This document shows positions 50,516-59,006 of a DNA stretch of 64,000 bases, piece by piece; position 1 is the stretch's first letter; every line of letters starts with the position of its first letter. The translations under genes were made by a program, and so were the position numbers. Below the pieces are notes generated by a model, which had not been told where the DNA came from, did not search any database, and saw only the letters and a list, made by a program, of their open reading frames with translations. This DNA is from CAZBGQ01 sp964491515. Its GTDB lineage: Bacteria; Patescibacteriota; Gracilibacteria; UBA1369; UBA12473. The stretch covers positions 1 through 64,000 of the forward strand of contig CAZBGQ010000006.1 of assembly GCA_964491515.1 (NCBI GenBank), written 5' to 3'.

Positions 50516-53290
50516 TTAAGCTTGAGCCGGAGGAGTCTCCGTTGGATCTATTCGATTGAGGTCTTCAAAGTCAATAGTTTGTGTTTCTCCATCTTGTCGG
50601 CGGATAGTGATGCTAGTCTCATTGGCGCTAACTTGGCTTCCTATTACCGTGCTTCCATCCTTGAGGGCAAATTTCCGATTAGGTTCTACTTGCGTAGAAT
50701 CTATGGCTTCTTCAACCTGGGCAATGACCGCGGCTGAATCCTCTGGAGCCGGTTCAGGCTCGGCAGGCGTTTCAGGAGAGCCCAAATCTATCAAATTAAT
50801 CGATTCAGAGGCCTCTTCATCAAAGTTTGCCTCAAGGAATTTAGAGCCATCTATATGTAGTAATCGGATCTCTGGTCCTTGGCCTGGCTTCTGGAAAAAA
50901 CCTAATCCCTCTAAAACTTCTTCATAATCATCCCAGTCATCGATGTTGTCAGCTATTTTTCTCAATGCATACATTTGTTCATCAATGGGTTTTCCAGCTT
51001 CCAACTTGGTCTTAATTTTTTCGATGATGGGCTTTCCTTTGGATATAGCAGAATCAATTTGTTGTTGCTCACGTGCTTCAATGCGATCGGCTCGACGTTC
51101 CTGTCGGTCAGCCTTGCGTTCTTGGCGTTCTGCAACGCGTTGAGCTTGTTGTTGTTCTCGTGCTTCTCGCTCTCTAATAGGGGCTGTGGTTTCTCCTGTA
51201 TGCATCTTGATTTGCCCTTTCAAGGCGTCTAGCGCTTTAACTCGAGCTTGTTCAGGATAACGAGCGACTCCGGCAATGTGGTTATTAAGATTTTCGGGGA
51301 AATGACGAGTTGTTCCATCAGCTGTCTTGAAGTCTAAGGTGACTTTCACTTGAACTTTCCCATTGGGGGCTTCTTCGGCTGGATGAATGCTTAGTTCTAC
51401 ATCATGAGCGCCAGGGAATCGTGACATAACAAACTGTCTGAGCGCTGGGTATTTACTGAATTCTTCACGGGCTTCCTTGCGGTCCACGGTGCTTTTTTCT
51501 TCCCAATGGCGTCGTACCCCATCAAAGGCACGAGACATCGCAGCATCGCGAGCAAGTCCGGGTTCAGGGCCTTCACCTTCGACCGTGATTTCATATTCTT
51601 CACCACGGTAGGTAACGGCAAGTTTCAACGTAACGTAGAGTTGATTTTCTTTTTCGGTTTTAGCGGCTGGTGGGGCTAGGAATTCGACATTACTAACCTC
51701 AAGGCCGGGGAATTTGGCTTGTAATTGTTCTCGAAATTGATCGGCAGCTTCTCTATTGTATTCGCTCCAATCAAAGGAGCCAGGTTCAGCAGTTGGTTCG
51801 GTGGCAGGCTCAGCAGTTGGCTCAGCAGCAGGCTCGTCAGTTGTTAGGTGAAAAGGCTCAGTGCCTGGAAGTGTCAATGTGCGCCGGGGCGTGTCAGTGG
51901 CAGGTGTCTCTGCGTCATCGGTAGAAGTTTCATCGTCAGCAGGTACTACATCATCAAGTGTATCGGTCTCCGTTTCAGTTGGTTCATCGGTGGATGAGTC
52001 GGGGCTATCGGTAACGGTATCGGATGGTTCGGCGCTGGTTGTGTCTGGTCCTGATTTTCGGATTTTAAGTGTTTCTCCAGCCACTACATACTGTTTCCCA
52101 ATGTGTCTTTCTTTGAATCCTCCTCCAACTTTAGTAACAGTTTTAATTTTTCCTGGGTTGTCTGCCGCAATTTGGTCTGGGGTTGTCCCGTATTTTGAGG
52201 CAATATTGCCAATCCAATCTTCAACATCAGATCCATTGATTTCAATGAACTCACCGGTATCAACTTCGGTGGCTTCTGGAGCGGATGGTGCGGGAGCGGA
52301 TGGTGCGGCCTCAACGGGGACGGGAGTAGGGGAAGGCGCAGGGTCAGCGGGTGAATCCTCAACAGTGTCAGGGGCTTCCTCTTCGGTGGCAGGTTCTGGG
52401 GCTGGTTGTCTAGTTTCAGACGGACGAGAGGTTGTTGCAGGTTCGGGAGCTGGAGCTGGAGAGGGAGCGTCATTATTAATTCGAACATAGCACGCGGTAT
52501 CGCCAATCGTGAGTTCTGTCCAACTCGAGGTGAATTCCGGATTGATGGAATAGCCGGAGTCATAGCTAATTATTCCAACGTTTTCGGCATCATCGGTTGT
52601 GAGTGCCATTCCCTCCTCGGAAGGAACAGTCGTTGGAGAATCAACAAGATCAAATCGAATAAACGTACCTTGTCCATATGTGATTTCGCCTAGTCCATAG
52701 CCAGACATCATAGGTTTTAATGTGTTATTCTGGTCAAGGAGCCCAAGTTCAGTGGCTTTTGCAGTGTCAAAAGTAGTCCCCATGAAGATTCCCTGCGCAT
52801 CTAAGTATCTACCTTCTCCTCCGGTCATAGCTGCTAACTGTAAGTCAGCGTAACGGCTTTGACCCTCAGGGCTTTCGGTTGCTTCAACCGCGAAACTATC
52901 GGTGAGTTCTAGGACAATTTGTACTGCTAAATCTGAAGAGTCAGTAAGGTATGTATCTAATTCTTCTGCTAATTGCTCATCTGTTAGGGCACTGAGCTCT
53001 GAAAATTCAGCTTGCAGGGTTTTTCCTGCTAATTTGGCCCATTCCTCGGGGATAATGTTGAAAGGGCTGCCTTCAACAGATTGGCCATTTTCTAGTCCAT
53101 CGAGCCACGCCGCTACTTGATCCTTAGCTTCTCGGACCCTGGTGTCGGCTTGTTCTAGCTGGCTTTCTAGCCCTTCTAAGGGTTCTTCAGTCATTGTGTC
53201 TGCTACAGCTTCTGATGCTTCAGGAGCTTCAAGGAAAACCAACCGAGCAGGTTTGAATGAGTCATCAAATGAGTCTAAAAAAGTCTGCAT
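50516..53290 (-). CDS. Large acidic repeat-rich protein with LysM-like module
   Basis: 924 residues. The N-terminal helical region (about 1-165) has no clear signal peptide. Beta segments follow (TFIRFDLVDSPTTVPS, DTACYVRINNDAPSPAP), then Pro/Ala/Glu-rich linkers. A LysM-like module lies around 350-415 (VEDWIGNIASKYGTTPDQIA... GKQYVVAGETLKI), followed by further PAEPTAEPATEPT-type linkers. Two similar alpha/beta modules (about 520-720, REQLQAKFPGLEVSNVEF and MSRFPGAHDVELSI), an Arg/Glu/Gln coiled coil (about 720-765) and a C-terminal beta domain complete it. Wall or matrix association is inferred from the LysM-like module. It lies 5 bp after the 107-residue gene. Confidence 0.65.
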   Translation of the reverse strand: MQTFLDSFDDSFKPARLVFLEAPEASEAVADTMTEEPLEGLESQLEQADTRVREAKDQVAAWLDGLENGQSVEGSPFNIIPEEWAKLAGKTLQAEFSELSALTDEQLAEELDTYLTDSSDLAVQIVLELTDSFAVEATESPEGQSRYADLQLAAMTGGEGRYLDAQGIFMGTTFDTAKATELGLLDQNNTLKPMMSGYGLGEITYGQGTFIRFDLVDSPTTVPSEEGMALTTDDAENVGIISYDSGYSINPEFTSSWTELTIGDTACYVRINNDAPSPAPAPEPATTSRPSETRQPAPEPATEEEAPDTVEDSPADPAPSPTPVPVEAAPSAPAPSAPEATEVDTGEFIEINGSDVEDWIGNIASKYGTTPDQIAADNPGKIKTVTKVGGGFKERHIGKQYVVAGETLKIRKSGPDTTSAEPSDTVTDSPDSSTDEPTETETDTLDDVVPADDETSTDDAETPATDTPRRTLTLPGTEPFHLTTDEPAAEPTAEPATEPTAEPGSFDWSEYNREAADQFREQLQAKFPGLEVSNVEFLAPPAAKTEKENQLYVTLKLAVTYRGEEYEITVEGEGPEPGLARDAAMSRAFDGVRRHWEEKSTVDRKEAREEFSKYPALRQFVMSRFPGAHDVELSIHPAEEAPNGKVQVKVTLDFKTADGTTRHFPENLNNHIAGVARYPEQARVKALDALKGQIKMHTGETTAPIREREAREQQQAQRVAERQERKADRQERRADRIEAREQQQIDSAISKGKPIIEKIKTKLEAGKPIDEQMYALRKIADNIDDWDDYEEVLEGLGFFQKPGQGPEIRLLHIDGSKFLEANFDEEASESINLIDLGSPETPAEPEPAPEDSAAVIAQVEEAIDSTQVEPNRKFALKDGSTVIGSQVSANETSITIRRQDGETQTIDFEDLNRIDPTETPPAQA

Positions 53291-53295
53291 GGAGA

Positions 53296-53619
53296 TTACA
53301 AATTATTAAGTTGAGAAAGTAGTCCATCAGCTTCTGATGTTTCCTGCGAACGTTGGGAAGTTTCAATTTTTTTTATAATTTTTGGTGCCACTCGTTTCAA
53401 ATCAGCCAAATAATCACTTTTGATTTTAAGTTCTTGTTCCTGGTGTTCTTTCGTCAGTTTTGAATATTTCTCTTCACCTTTCGTGAGAATCTCTAGAGCT
53501 TCTTTGACCTGTTCAGCTGTCAATGACTCCGCATTAGAGAGGAAACGTTTTTTCTGTTCGTCTGTGAGAAGCTTGGAGCCTTCGATGGCAGCTTGGAGTT
53601 CAGGATTCATGGGTGACAT
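53296..53619 (-). CDS. Small coiled-coil protein
   Basis: 107 residues, highly charged and helical: MSPMNPELQAAIEGSKLLTD, then LTAEQVKEALEILTKGEEK and a coiled region KEHQEQELKIKSDYL. There is no TM helix or known family. It is the first gene of an operon with the 924-residue LysM-like protein, 5 bp apart. Confidence 0.55.
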   Translation of the reverse strand: MSPMNPELQAAIEGSKLLTDEQKKRFLSNAESLTAEQVKEALEILTKGEEKYSKLTKEHQEQELKIKSDYLADLKRVAPKIIKKIETSQRSQETSEADGLLSQLNNL

Positions 53620-53699
53620 TTAAATCTAACAATTATAGCATTTTCCAGGTTAAAAGGCAATCTCTCCCGCGGCGGATCAAAATCCGCTACCATGATCCT

Positions 53700-54236
53700 A
53701 TGAAACGTCGTTATTCTCAGCTCATTGGACTGCCGCTGGTGGTGAGGGACTCCCCTGTTAAATTGGGGCGCGTATTCAATCTATTTATGGATCCGGACAA
53801 AGGGATATTGGCGGCGATTCAGACAACGCATGCTCAAGTCATTGCACCGGTGGATTTAGGAGAGTTTAAGGGCGATGCTTGGGAAGTAAGAGATGAAGAC
53901 GCGCCCATCCATGAATTGGATTTAGTTCGGCTTCAGACTATTTCGAAAGAGCGTCGTACGTTGATTCGTAAGCAAGTGATCACGAAGGATGGCACAGAAT
54001 TGGGGCGAGTAGATGATTTTATGTTGGACATGGCAACTTTAAGCTTAACTCAGTTGCATGTGATCAAAAGAGGGTGGTTGTTTCGTGTGGTGGGGGAACA
54101 TTTGATTAATCGTCGTCAAATTCTTGAGATTACCGATCACGCTGTCATTGTTAAAAATCAGCACGTCAAAGGGGTGAAAGAATTGGAATCATACTGGCAG
54201 TTGAAGGAAATGGGCATGCCGATCCCCTCTCATTAG
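53700..54236 (+). CDS. PRC-barrel domain protein
   Basis: The start is placed at 53700 (MKRRYSQLIGLPLVVRDSPV): a TACCAT hexamer ends 6 nt before it, and the 29 extra residues of the longer frame look unstructured. The 178 residues carry a first PRC-like beta barrel (LGRVFNLFMDPDKGILAAIQ) and a second one (VITKDGTELGRVDDFMLDM). PRC-barrels occur in RNA-processing and photosynthetic-assembly proteins; the role here is open. It ends at a bidirectional terminator. Confidence 0.75.
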   Translation: MKRRYSQLIGLPLVVRDSPVKLGRVFNLFMDPDKGILAAIQTTHAQVIAPVDLGEFKGDAWEVRDEDAPIHELDLVRLQTISKERRTLIRKQVITKDGTELGRVDDFMLDMATLSLTQLHVIKRGWLFRVVGEHLINRRQILEITDHAVIVKNQHVKGVKELESYWQLKEMGMPIPSH

Positions 54237-54247
54237 GATGAAGTTCA

Positions 54248-54280
54248 AAAAAGGACTGCCCATTGAGAGCAGCCCTTTTT
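54248..54280. terminator. Bidirectional terminator
   Basis: aaaaaggactgc and gcagcccttttt pair over 12 positions with one mismatch around a 9-nt loop. It serves the PRC-barrel gene and the convergent pilin-like gene. Confidence 0.8.
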
Positions 54281-54299
54281 ATTGTTTCTATTACCGTCG

Positions 54300-54710
54300 T
54301 TACGTCGCGGAAATGTCACCAGTTCCAGCGCCTCCGATAACTGTATTGACGATAGCGAAGGAAAGAAGGATCACGATGATACCTACGATAGCGTAAAGAA
54401 GAATCTTTTTCGCTTTTCCAACATTTTCATCATTACCAGCAGAAGTAACATACAAAATACCACCATAAATGATCATGATTGTGGCAAGAAATCCAAGGAA
54501 GTACAGGAAGAAGTTAACAATCGTTCGAGCCAAAGTTCGGAAGCTACCTTCGCCACCAGTGGCTTGAGAAATATTGTCTGGATTATCAAAATCCGAAATA
54601 AGCTGGGCATGAACTGGATCAATGCCAAAAACAGAAAGTGCAACGAGTGCAAGAGCCATGAGGCCCAATACAATCGCTCCGTCTCTCACAAGTGCTCGGG
54701 AGGAGGTCAT
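54300..54710 (-). CDS. TrbC/VirB2-like small two-TM pilin-type protein
   Basis: 136 residues: N-terminal TM/signal helix (about 11-33, ending VHAQ), a short soluble part, then two hydrophobic helices (about 65-85, NFFLYFLGFLATIMIIYGGI, and 100-125, ILLYAIVGIIVILLSFAIVN) with SAGNDENVGKAKK between them. This TM-loop-TM layout with GGxxY and K-rich loop is that of type IV secretion pilins (TrbC/VirB2), widespread in this radiation as isolated genes. No other secretion component is in the window. Confidence 0.75.
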   Translation of the reverse strand: MTSSRALVRDGAIVLGLMALALVALSVFGIDPVHAQLISDFDNPDNISQATGGEGSFRTLARTIVNFFLYFLGFLATIMIIYGGILYVTSAGNDENVGKAKKILLYAIVGIIVILLSFAIVNTVIGGAGTGDISAT

Positions 54711-54833
54711 ATGTATGGTAGTTAAAATACAAAAATACGATTAAACAAATTATACGTTAAGTTTGAGGATAGAACAAGAAAAGAAATTGACAACACACTC
54801 AATTATGGGTTTTAAAATAGTATAATCGCAGCC

Positions 54834-55529
54834 ATGACATCACAATTCACTGAGCGAGAATCGGGTTTTCATTGGCTAGAAGGCGAATGGGGATGGCCCT
54901 CTAAATTCAGCTCCCATAGTTATTTCTTGAAAGGAGAAACCCGGAGCGTTTTAATTGATCCCGGTTGCTCTACGCATCGGGTGGGATTGGAAACTTTTTT
55001 CCCAAAAGAACAATCACCTGACATGATTGTGGTGACACATGAACATTGGGATCATGTGTGTGCAGTAGATTTTTTCCCAAAAGCAGAAAAGGCTTGCTCA
55101 AGAAATGGATTGAGAGCACTCAATAGAAAGGACGATGATGTCATTCATCATGAACAACGGGGAGAAAAATTGGTCTCTAAATTCACACGTGGATTGGAAG
55201 ACGGGGATGTGATTGAGTTGGGTAAATTTAAGCTGGAAATTTTACTGACGCCTGGACACACCGCCGGCAGTTTGTGTGTGTATGAACCGGAAAGGAAGTG
55301 GTTGTTCACGGGGGACAGTTTGTTTTCTCCTCCCATGTTATCCGGCATATTTGAATCTGGTTCACGTGCGGAACATATTCATTCGCTAGAGCGACTTTTT
55401 TTGTTGGCAAAAAAACGTGGAGTGGACATGATCTACCCTGGTCATGGTGCATTCATCGAAGGACGTCCGGACTGTCTAGACGCAATAGCGGAAACGTTAG
55501 AGCGGGCAAAGGAGGATATTAGATCTTGA
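54834..55529 (+). CDS. MBL-fold metallo-hydrolase
   Basis: 231 residues. Metal ligands are visible in THEHWDHV, in LTPGHTAGSL, in the Asp of LFTGDSLF and in the His of YPGHG. This is the glyoxalase II-like pattern of the beta-lactamase superfamily; the substrate is unknown. TATAAT ends 7 nt before the ATG, so the mRNA may be leaderless. A tandem cgtccggact-tgtctagacg operator-like pair lies in its last codons (55464-55482). It overlaps the convergent murB by 11 bp. Confidence 0.88.
   Translation: MTSQFTERESGFHWLEGEWGWPSKFSSHSYFLKGETRSVLIDPGCSTHRVGLETFFPKEQSPDMIVVTHEHWDHVCAVDFFPKAEKACSRNGLRALNRKDDDVIHHEQRGEKLVSKFTRGLEDGDVIELGKFKLEILLTPGHTAGSLCVYEPERKWLFTGDSLFSPPMLSGIFESGSRAEHIHSLERLFLLAKKRGVDMIYPGHGAFIEGRPDCLDAIAETLERAKEDIRS
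55464..55482. promoter_or_regulatory. Overlapping pair of TGTCYRGACA-like sites inside the MBL gene
   Basis: cgtccggact and tgtctagacg overlap with 9-bp offset, exactly as two sites do in the HTH array at 37851 and 37860. Both are one base off the consensus at an end. A further perfect TGTCCGGACA lies at 55915-55924 inside murB. Their function is uncertain because they are within coding sequence. Confidence 0.35.
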
Positions 55530-56379
55530 CCTCCACGACTTCTTCCTGGAGTTCAATGTTGAATTTTTCTCGGACTTTTTCTTTGGCAAGATCGCGAAGT
55601 GCAAGAATATCGTGAGCGGTCGCATTGCCGGTATTCATGAAAAAGTTAGCATGCTTGGGAGAAATTTGAGCGCCTCCGATTTGGTGGCCTTTGAGCCCGC
55701 ATTGATCAATTAACCAGCCGGCTGGTTTGTCGGGAGAGGGATTTTTAAAAAATGATCCTGAGGTACGTCCCGGAGGTTGTTTGGCCATCCTTTCTTTGGA
55801 GGAGACGGATGTGCCTGGCTCTGGCTTGAGCAACAATGTCACAGAGAGCACCACGTCGTGGGTGTCTTTAACCCGACTGCCGCGATACCTGAATTCAAGA
55901 TCTGTTGTCGTGACTGTCCGGACAGCATGCGTGGCCCGATCGTAGATTTGGGCGGAATCAAAAAAGTCCTTAATTTCTGCGCCAAAACACCCAGCATTTC
56001 CGGCCACCGCGCCGCCAATAGTTCCGGGAAGTCCTTCAAAAGGTTCGAGTCCCCCGAGGCCGGCCTCGCGCATTATTCGAAGCATGGAAGGCCATTTGGC
56101 TCCGGCCTCAGCCACCATCCGCCGACCATCTAAATGCACCGAATCCGCGGCAATCCGCACAATCAATCCGGGAAAACCATCATCTGAAAAGAGAACATTA
56201 CTACCGCCTCCTAAGATAAAAACCGGGATATTTTCCTGGTCTGCATCGGCAAGTAAGCCGGGAAGTTTCGCTAAGTCAGTGAGGTTGATGAAGTAATCAG
56301 CACCTCCTCCCACATTGAACGTGGAATAACCGTGAAGGGGAACATTCTGTTGTAGATCAGGGAAATCGGTGAGTTTCAT
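55519..56379 (-). CDS. murB: UDP-N-acetylenolpyruvoylglucosamine reductase
   Basis: 286 residues. FAD-binding features are STFNVGGGADYFI and FILGGGSNVLFSDDGFPGL. Catalytic residues lie in FRYRGSRVKD, the proton-donor Ser in GRTSGSFFKNP, and the C-terminal Glu in LQEEVVEVKI. It reduces the product of MurA to UDP-MurNAc; murA lies 6.2 kb further on. Length and motifs fit a type I/II MurB. Confidence 0.95.
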   Translation of the reverse strand: MKLTDFPDLQQNVPLHGYSTFNVGGGADYFINLTDLAKLPGLLADADQENIPVFILGGGSNVLFSDDGFPGLIVRIAADSVHLDGRRMVAEAGAKWPSMLRIMREAGLGGLEPFEGLPGTIGGAVAGNAGCFGAEIKDFFDSAQIYDRATHAVRTVTTTDLEFRYRGSRVKDTHDVVLSVTLLLKPEPGTSVSSKERMAKQPPGRTSGSFFKNPSPDKPAGWLIDQCGLKGHQIGGAQISPKHANFFMNTGNATAHDILALRDLAKEKVREKFNIELQEEVVEVKI

Positions 56380-56530
56380 GGGCGCAGTTTATCGAATTTT
56401 GGCAGCCGCGTCCACGGGGAGAGAAGACATCCACATAATTCGAATAGTAGGTTTTATCGGATGTATCAGGAGAGCTTGTCTTTTGCTATGTTTGTGCTTA
56501 AATGAAGCCTTACCTATATTTAATTTATTG

Positions 56531-57049
56531 ATGGAAAATTCATCACATCTTGACTCGGGTAATCTCTCCCCAGAAATGAGGGCTTTTGTCGGATTTTATA
56601 ATAGTGGAGAGCTGCCTGGTCCGGGGTGCCGTACTCTGGCTATGGAGGATGTCTATATCACCAGTGGTATCCCTGATGTTTTCTGGGATCTCCTTCCCAA
56701 CTCGGCCATGGTTGTTGATGGATTTTCAAATCCTGGAGAGCTTGATTTTTCCATGCTTTTGAATCGTGACTGGGGCTTTTTAGCACTTCATTTTGGGCTT
56801 AGGAATCCTACGCTTCGTAGCGTTGCTATTGCCTCGAGATCACAAGTTATATTGCAAGAAGTTCAGAAGCCTATAGAAGATTGTGAAGAAAACTTGTCAG
56901 TTGCTTTTCCTGAAGGATTATCGGTTAGAGAGCTATGGGATACTATTCAAAAATTCAAGTTGAGGTGGAGGACAAGCGGGCTTATTACAAAAGCCCACAC
57001 TGATGCGTGGCCACGGCTACGTACCCTCGAGTGGTTAAATGATATATAG
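56531..57049 (+). CDS. Hypothetical protein
   Basis: The start is put at 56531 (MENSSHLDSGNLSPEM), where protein-like sequence begins; the longer frame from 56369 overlaps the murB start and looks spurious. The 172-residue product is soluble, with DVYITSGIPDVFWDLLPNSA and FGLRNPTLRSVAIASRSQ. No family is recognised. It resembles the orphan genes at 47-50 kb in style only. Confidence 0.5.
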   Translation: MENSSHLDSGNLSPEMRAFVGFYNSGELPGPGCRTLAMEDVYITSGIPDVFWDLLPNSAMVVDGFSNPGELDFSMLLNRDWGFLALHFGLRNPTLRSVAIASRSQVILQEVQKPIEDCEENLSVAFPEGLSVRELWDTIQKFKLRWRTSGLITKAHTDAWPRLRTLEWLNDI

Positions 57050-57122
57050 AAATTATGAGATTGAGTGATTTTCGAGCTTGAAACTAAGTCTTAAATATGG
57101 TTTCATGCAGAACGTTAAGTGA

Positions 57123-57198
57123 GCCACCTTAGCTCAGCTGGTAGAGCAGTCGCCTTGTAAGCGAAAGGTCGTCGGTTCGATCCCGACAGGTGGCTCCA
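57123..57198 (+). tRNA. tRNA-Thr(TGT)
   Basis: The acceptor GCCACCT pairs with AGGTGGC. The D arm is GCTC/GAGC, the anticodon loop CTTGTAA (anticodon TGT), the T arm GTCGG TTCGATC CCGAC, and the CCA end is encoded. The outermost anticodon-stem pair is a G-A mismatch. The SLH-CAP gene begins 24 nt after the CCA. Confidence 0.95.
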
Positions 57199-57222
57199 TT
57201 TACGATTGATGGAGTTCATTCC

Positions 57223-58305
57223 ATGAGAAAAATATTCCTCATTTTTATCCTCTCCCTGGCATTGATTCATCCGGCAAATGCTGAGTCACTATTTTCTGAT
57301 GTATTTGATTCTCATCTGAATAGTTCAGCCATTCAGTATCTTTTTGAGGAAGGAATTGTGGAAGGGTATGGTGATGGAACATATCGCCCAGACCGGACAA
57401 TCAATCGCGTAGAATTCACAAAAATTGTATTGGGCGCGGTCACAACTGTGGATGATCTGGATACTTCATTGAGAGACTTGGCTCTAACCGATCTTGAAGT
57501 AGGAGCTTGGTACATTCCATATATCCGGGAAGGGATGACACGTGCCATGATTGAGGGGTATCCTGATAAAACATTTCGGCCTGCGAATGAAATAAATTTT
57601 GTAGAGGCAGCAAAAATCATTACCATTGCTTTTGATCTAACCCTGATAGAGGCTGATATCTGGTATGAGCCATATGTGGAGGCATTGGAAAATAAAGGTG
57701 CCGTTCCGGAAAGTATTCAGGCTTTTGATCAGTTCATCACGCGTGGAGAAATGTCTGAGATTATTTATCGATTGCGAGCGGAAATCATCGGCGAAACTCC
57801 GGAAGAGAATGGGGACCCAGAAACTCCGGAAGAGACATGGGCTCATTTTGCGCTGAACCACATCAACGGTATTAGAGCGGAACATGAGAAGCCACCGCTT
57901 GTTATGAATGAACGATTGAATGCTATTGCCATGGCGCACAGTAAAGACATGGCTGAGGTTGGAGAGTTGTCGCACGAAGGATCGTTAGGGGAAACAGCCG
58001 ATGAACGGATACGACAAGGGAAAGTTCCAGATAGTGAAACGCACACATTCACAACGTTGCCGGTTCCAGAAAACATCGGATGGAGCGGTGAAAATGTTGG
58101 ATTTCGAGGCAGTACTTATGGAGGAGAAACGGTTCAAGATTCGATTGTGTCCATTCACGGACTTTTCATGGATGAGCCGGTGGACGAATACAATCATCGA
58201 ACCACCATGCTCAGCACATTGATTCCTTTTAACGAAATTGGAGTCGGAATTTATCTGGATGATGACGGGGTAGTATGGATAACTGAAGATTTTATTTCGA
58301 GATAA
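57223..58305 (+). CDS. SLH-domain plus CAP (SCP/PR1) surface protein
   Basis: The start is the ATG at 57223 (MRKIFLIFILSLALIHPANA, a signal peptide), preceded by GGAG at spacing about 9; a GTG at 57190 lies inside the tRNA. Three SLH-like segments follow (IVEGYGDGTYRPDRTINRVE, MIEGYPDKTFRPANEINFVE and a weaker third), which anchor to secondary wall polymers. The C-terminal CAP domain (about 205-355) has ALNHINGIRAEHEKPPLV, LNAIAMAHSKDMAE, LSHEG, ENIGWSGENVGF and HRTTMLS. CAP proteins are secreted and of varied function. One of the few genes here with a recognisable Shine-Dalgarno. Confidence 0.9.
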   Translation: MRKIFLIFILSLALIHPANAESLFSDVFDSHLNSSAIQYLFEEGIVEGYGDGTYRPDRTINRVEFTKIVLGAVTTVDDLDTSLRDLALTDLEVGAWYIPYIREGMTRAMIEGYPDKTFRPANEINFVEAAKIITIAFDLTLIEADIWYEPYVEALENKGAVPESIQAFDQFITRGEMSEIIYRLRAEIIGETPEENGDPETPEETWAHFALNHINGIRAEHEKPPLVMNERLNAIAMAHSKDMAEVGELSHEGSLGETADERIRQGKVPDSETHTFTTLPVPENIGWSGENVGFRGSTYGGETVQDSIVSIHGLFMDEPVDEYNHRTTMLSTLIPFNEIGVGIYLDDDGVVWITEDFISR

Positions 58306-58330
58306 TAAAAGCGTATAATCAGTTTGTGGC

Positions 58331-58993
58331 ATGCAATCCAGCCGACGTGGCGAGAAATTGCGATTTATTCCTAAATTTCTCACTATGTTAGTTAATTGTA
58401 TGGATAAAGAAATTATCAGGCTTTATAAAAAGGCTTATTTGAGTGGGCCAAATATTGGTAAAAAATTAGGAATTCATTCTAAAAAAGTTTACAAAGTTTT
58501 GAAAGCGAATGGTGTTAAATGTCGCCCCGCTGCCGTACAAAATGAAATCCGTTTTCGCAGAACTCCTTTATCTTTTGATTTCAAGGAGGCAAGAACGAAA
58601 AAAGAAAATGATTTACTCATTGCAGCCGCAATGATTTATCTGGGAGAAGGGGCGAAAACAGGGGTGACTGTTGATGTCGCCAACTCGGATATTATGGTGC
58701 ATAAGGTTTTTCTGCAATTCTTGCGTAAAATTTGTAGAGTGAAGGAAAAGAAGCTTAGGTTTTATTTATATTGCTTTGAAAATCAAGATCAGAATAAGTT
58801 GATTGATATGTGGGCAAGCGCATTGAATGTGAGAAAAGAAGCCTTCACCAAACCTTATATTCGAAAAAACACAACTGGAAATAAGAGCCAACGAAAACCT
58901 TATGGAGTCTTACATACTAGATATAATGATAAAAGATTACTTGAAAAAATTCTCTCCCTGTGTTCAAATCTAGTGGCTGACTTGTCAGCATGA
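58331..58993 (+). CDS. LAGLIDADG-like homing endonuclease (free-standing, beside intron-bearing tRNA)
   Basis: 220 residues. The N-terminal part has an HTH-like segment (IIRLYKKAYLSGPNIGKKLG then IHSKKVYKVLKANG). The core AAAMIYLGEGAKTG resembles a single LAGLIDADG helix with its acidic residue. It is followed by VDVANSDIMVHKVFLQFLRK and a basic tail with KPYGVLHTRYNDKRLLEKI, the order seen in small single-motif LAGLIDADG proteins. TATAAT (58314-58319) lies 11 nt before the ATG. The gene ends 13 bp before tRNA-Tyr, whose group I intron lacks an internal ORF, so this may be its mobility enzyme. Confidence 0.6.
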   Translation: MQSSRRGEKLRFIPKFLTMLVNCMDKEIIRLYKKAYLSGPNIGKKLGIHSKKVYKVLKANGVKCRPAAVQNEIRFRRTPLSFDFKEARTKKENDLLIAAAMIYLGEGAKTGVTVDVANSDIMVHKVFLQFLRKICRVKEKKLRFYLYCFENQDQNKLIDMWASALNVRKEAFTKPYIRKNTTGNKSQRKPYGVLHTRYNDKRLLEKILSLCSNLVADLSA

Positions 58994-59006
58994 TACTTAA
59001 CAACGT

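Noticed and set aside
53613..53699. N-terminal extension of the PRC-barrel protein
   Set aside because: The -10-like TACCAT at 53688-53693 lies inside it, 6 nt before the ATG that begins the conserved domain.
56369..56530. N-terminal extension of the 56531 gene
   Set aside because: It overlaps the murB start and its translation looks like non-coding sequence; ATG at 56531 starts the protein-like part.
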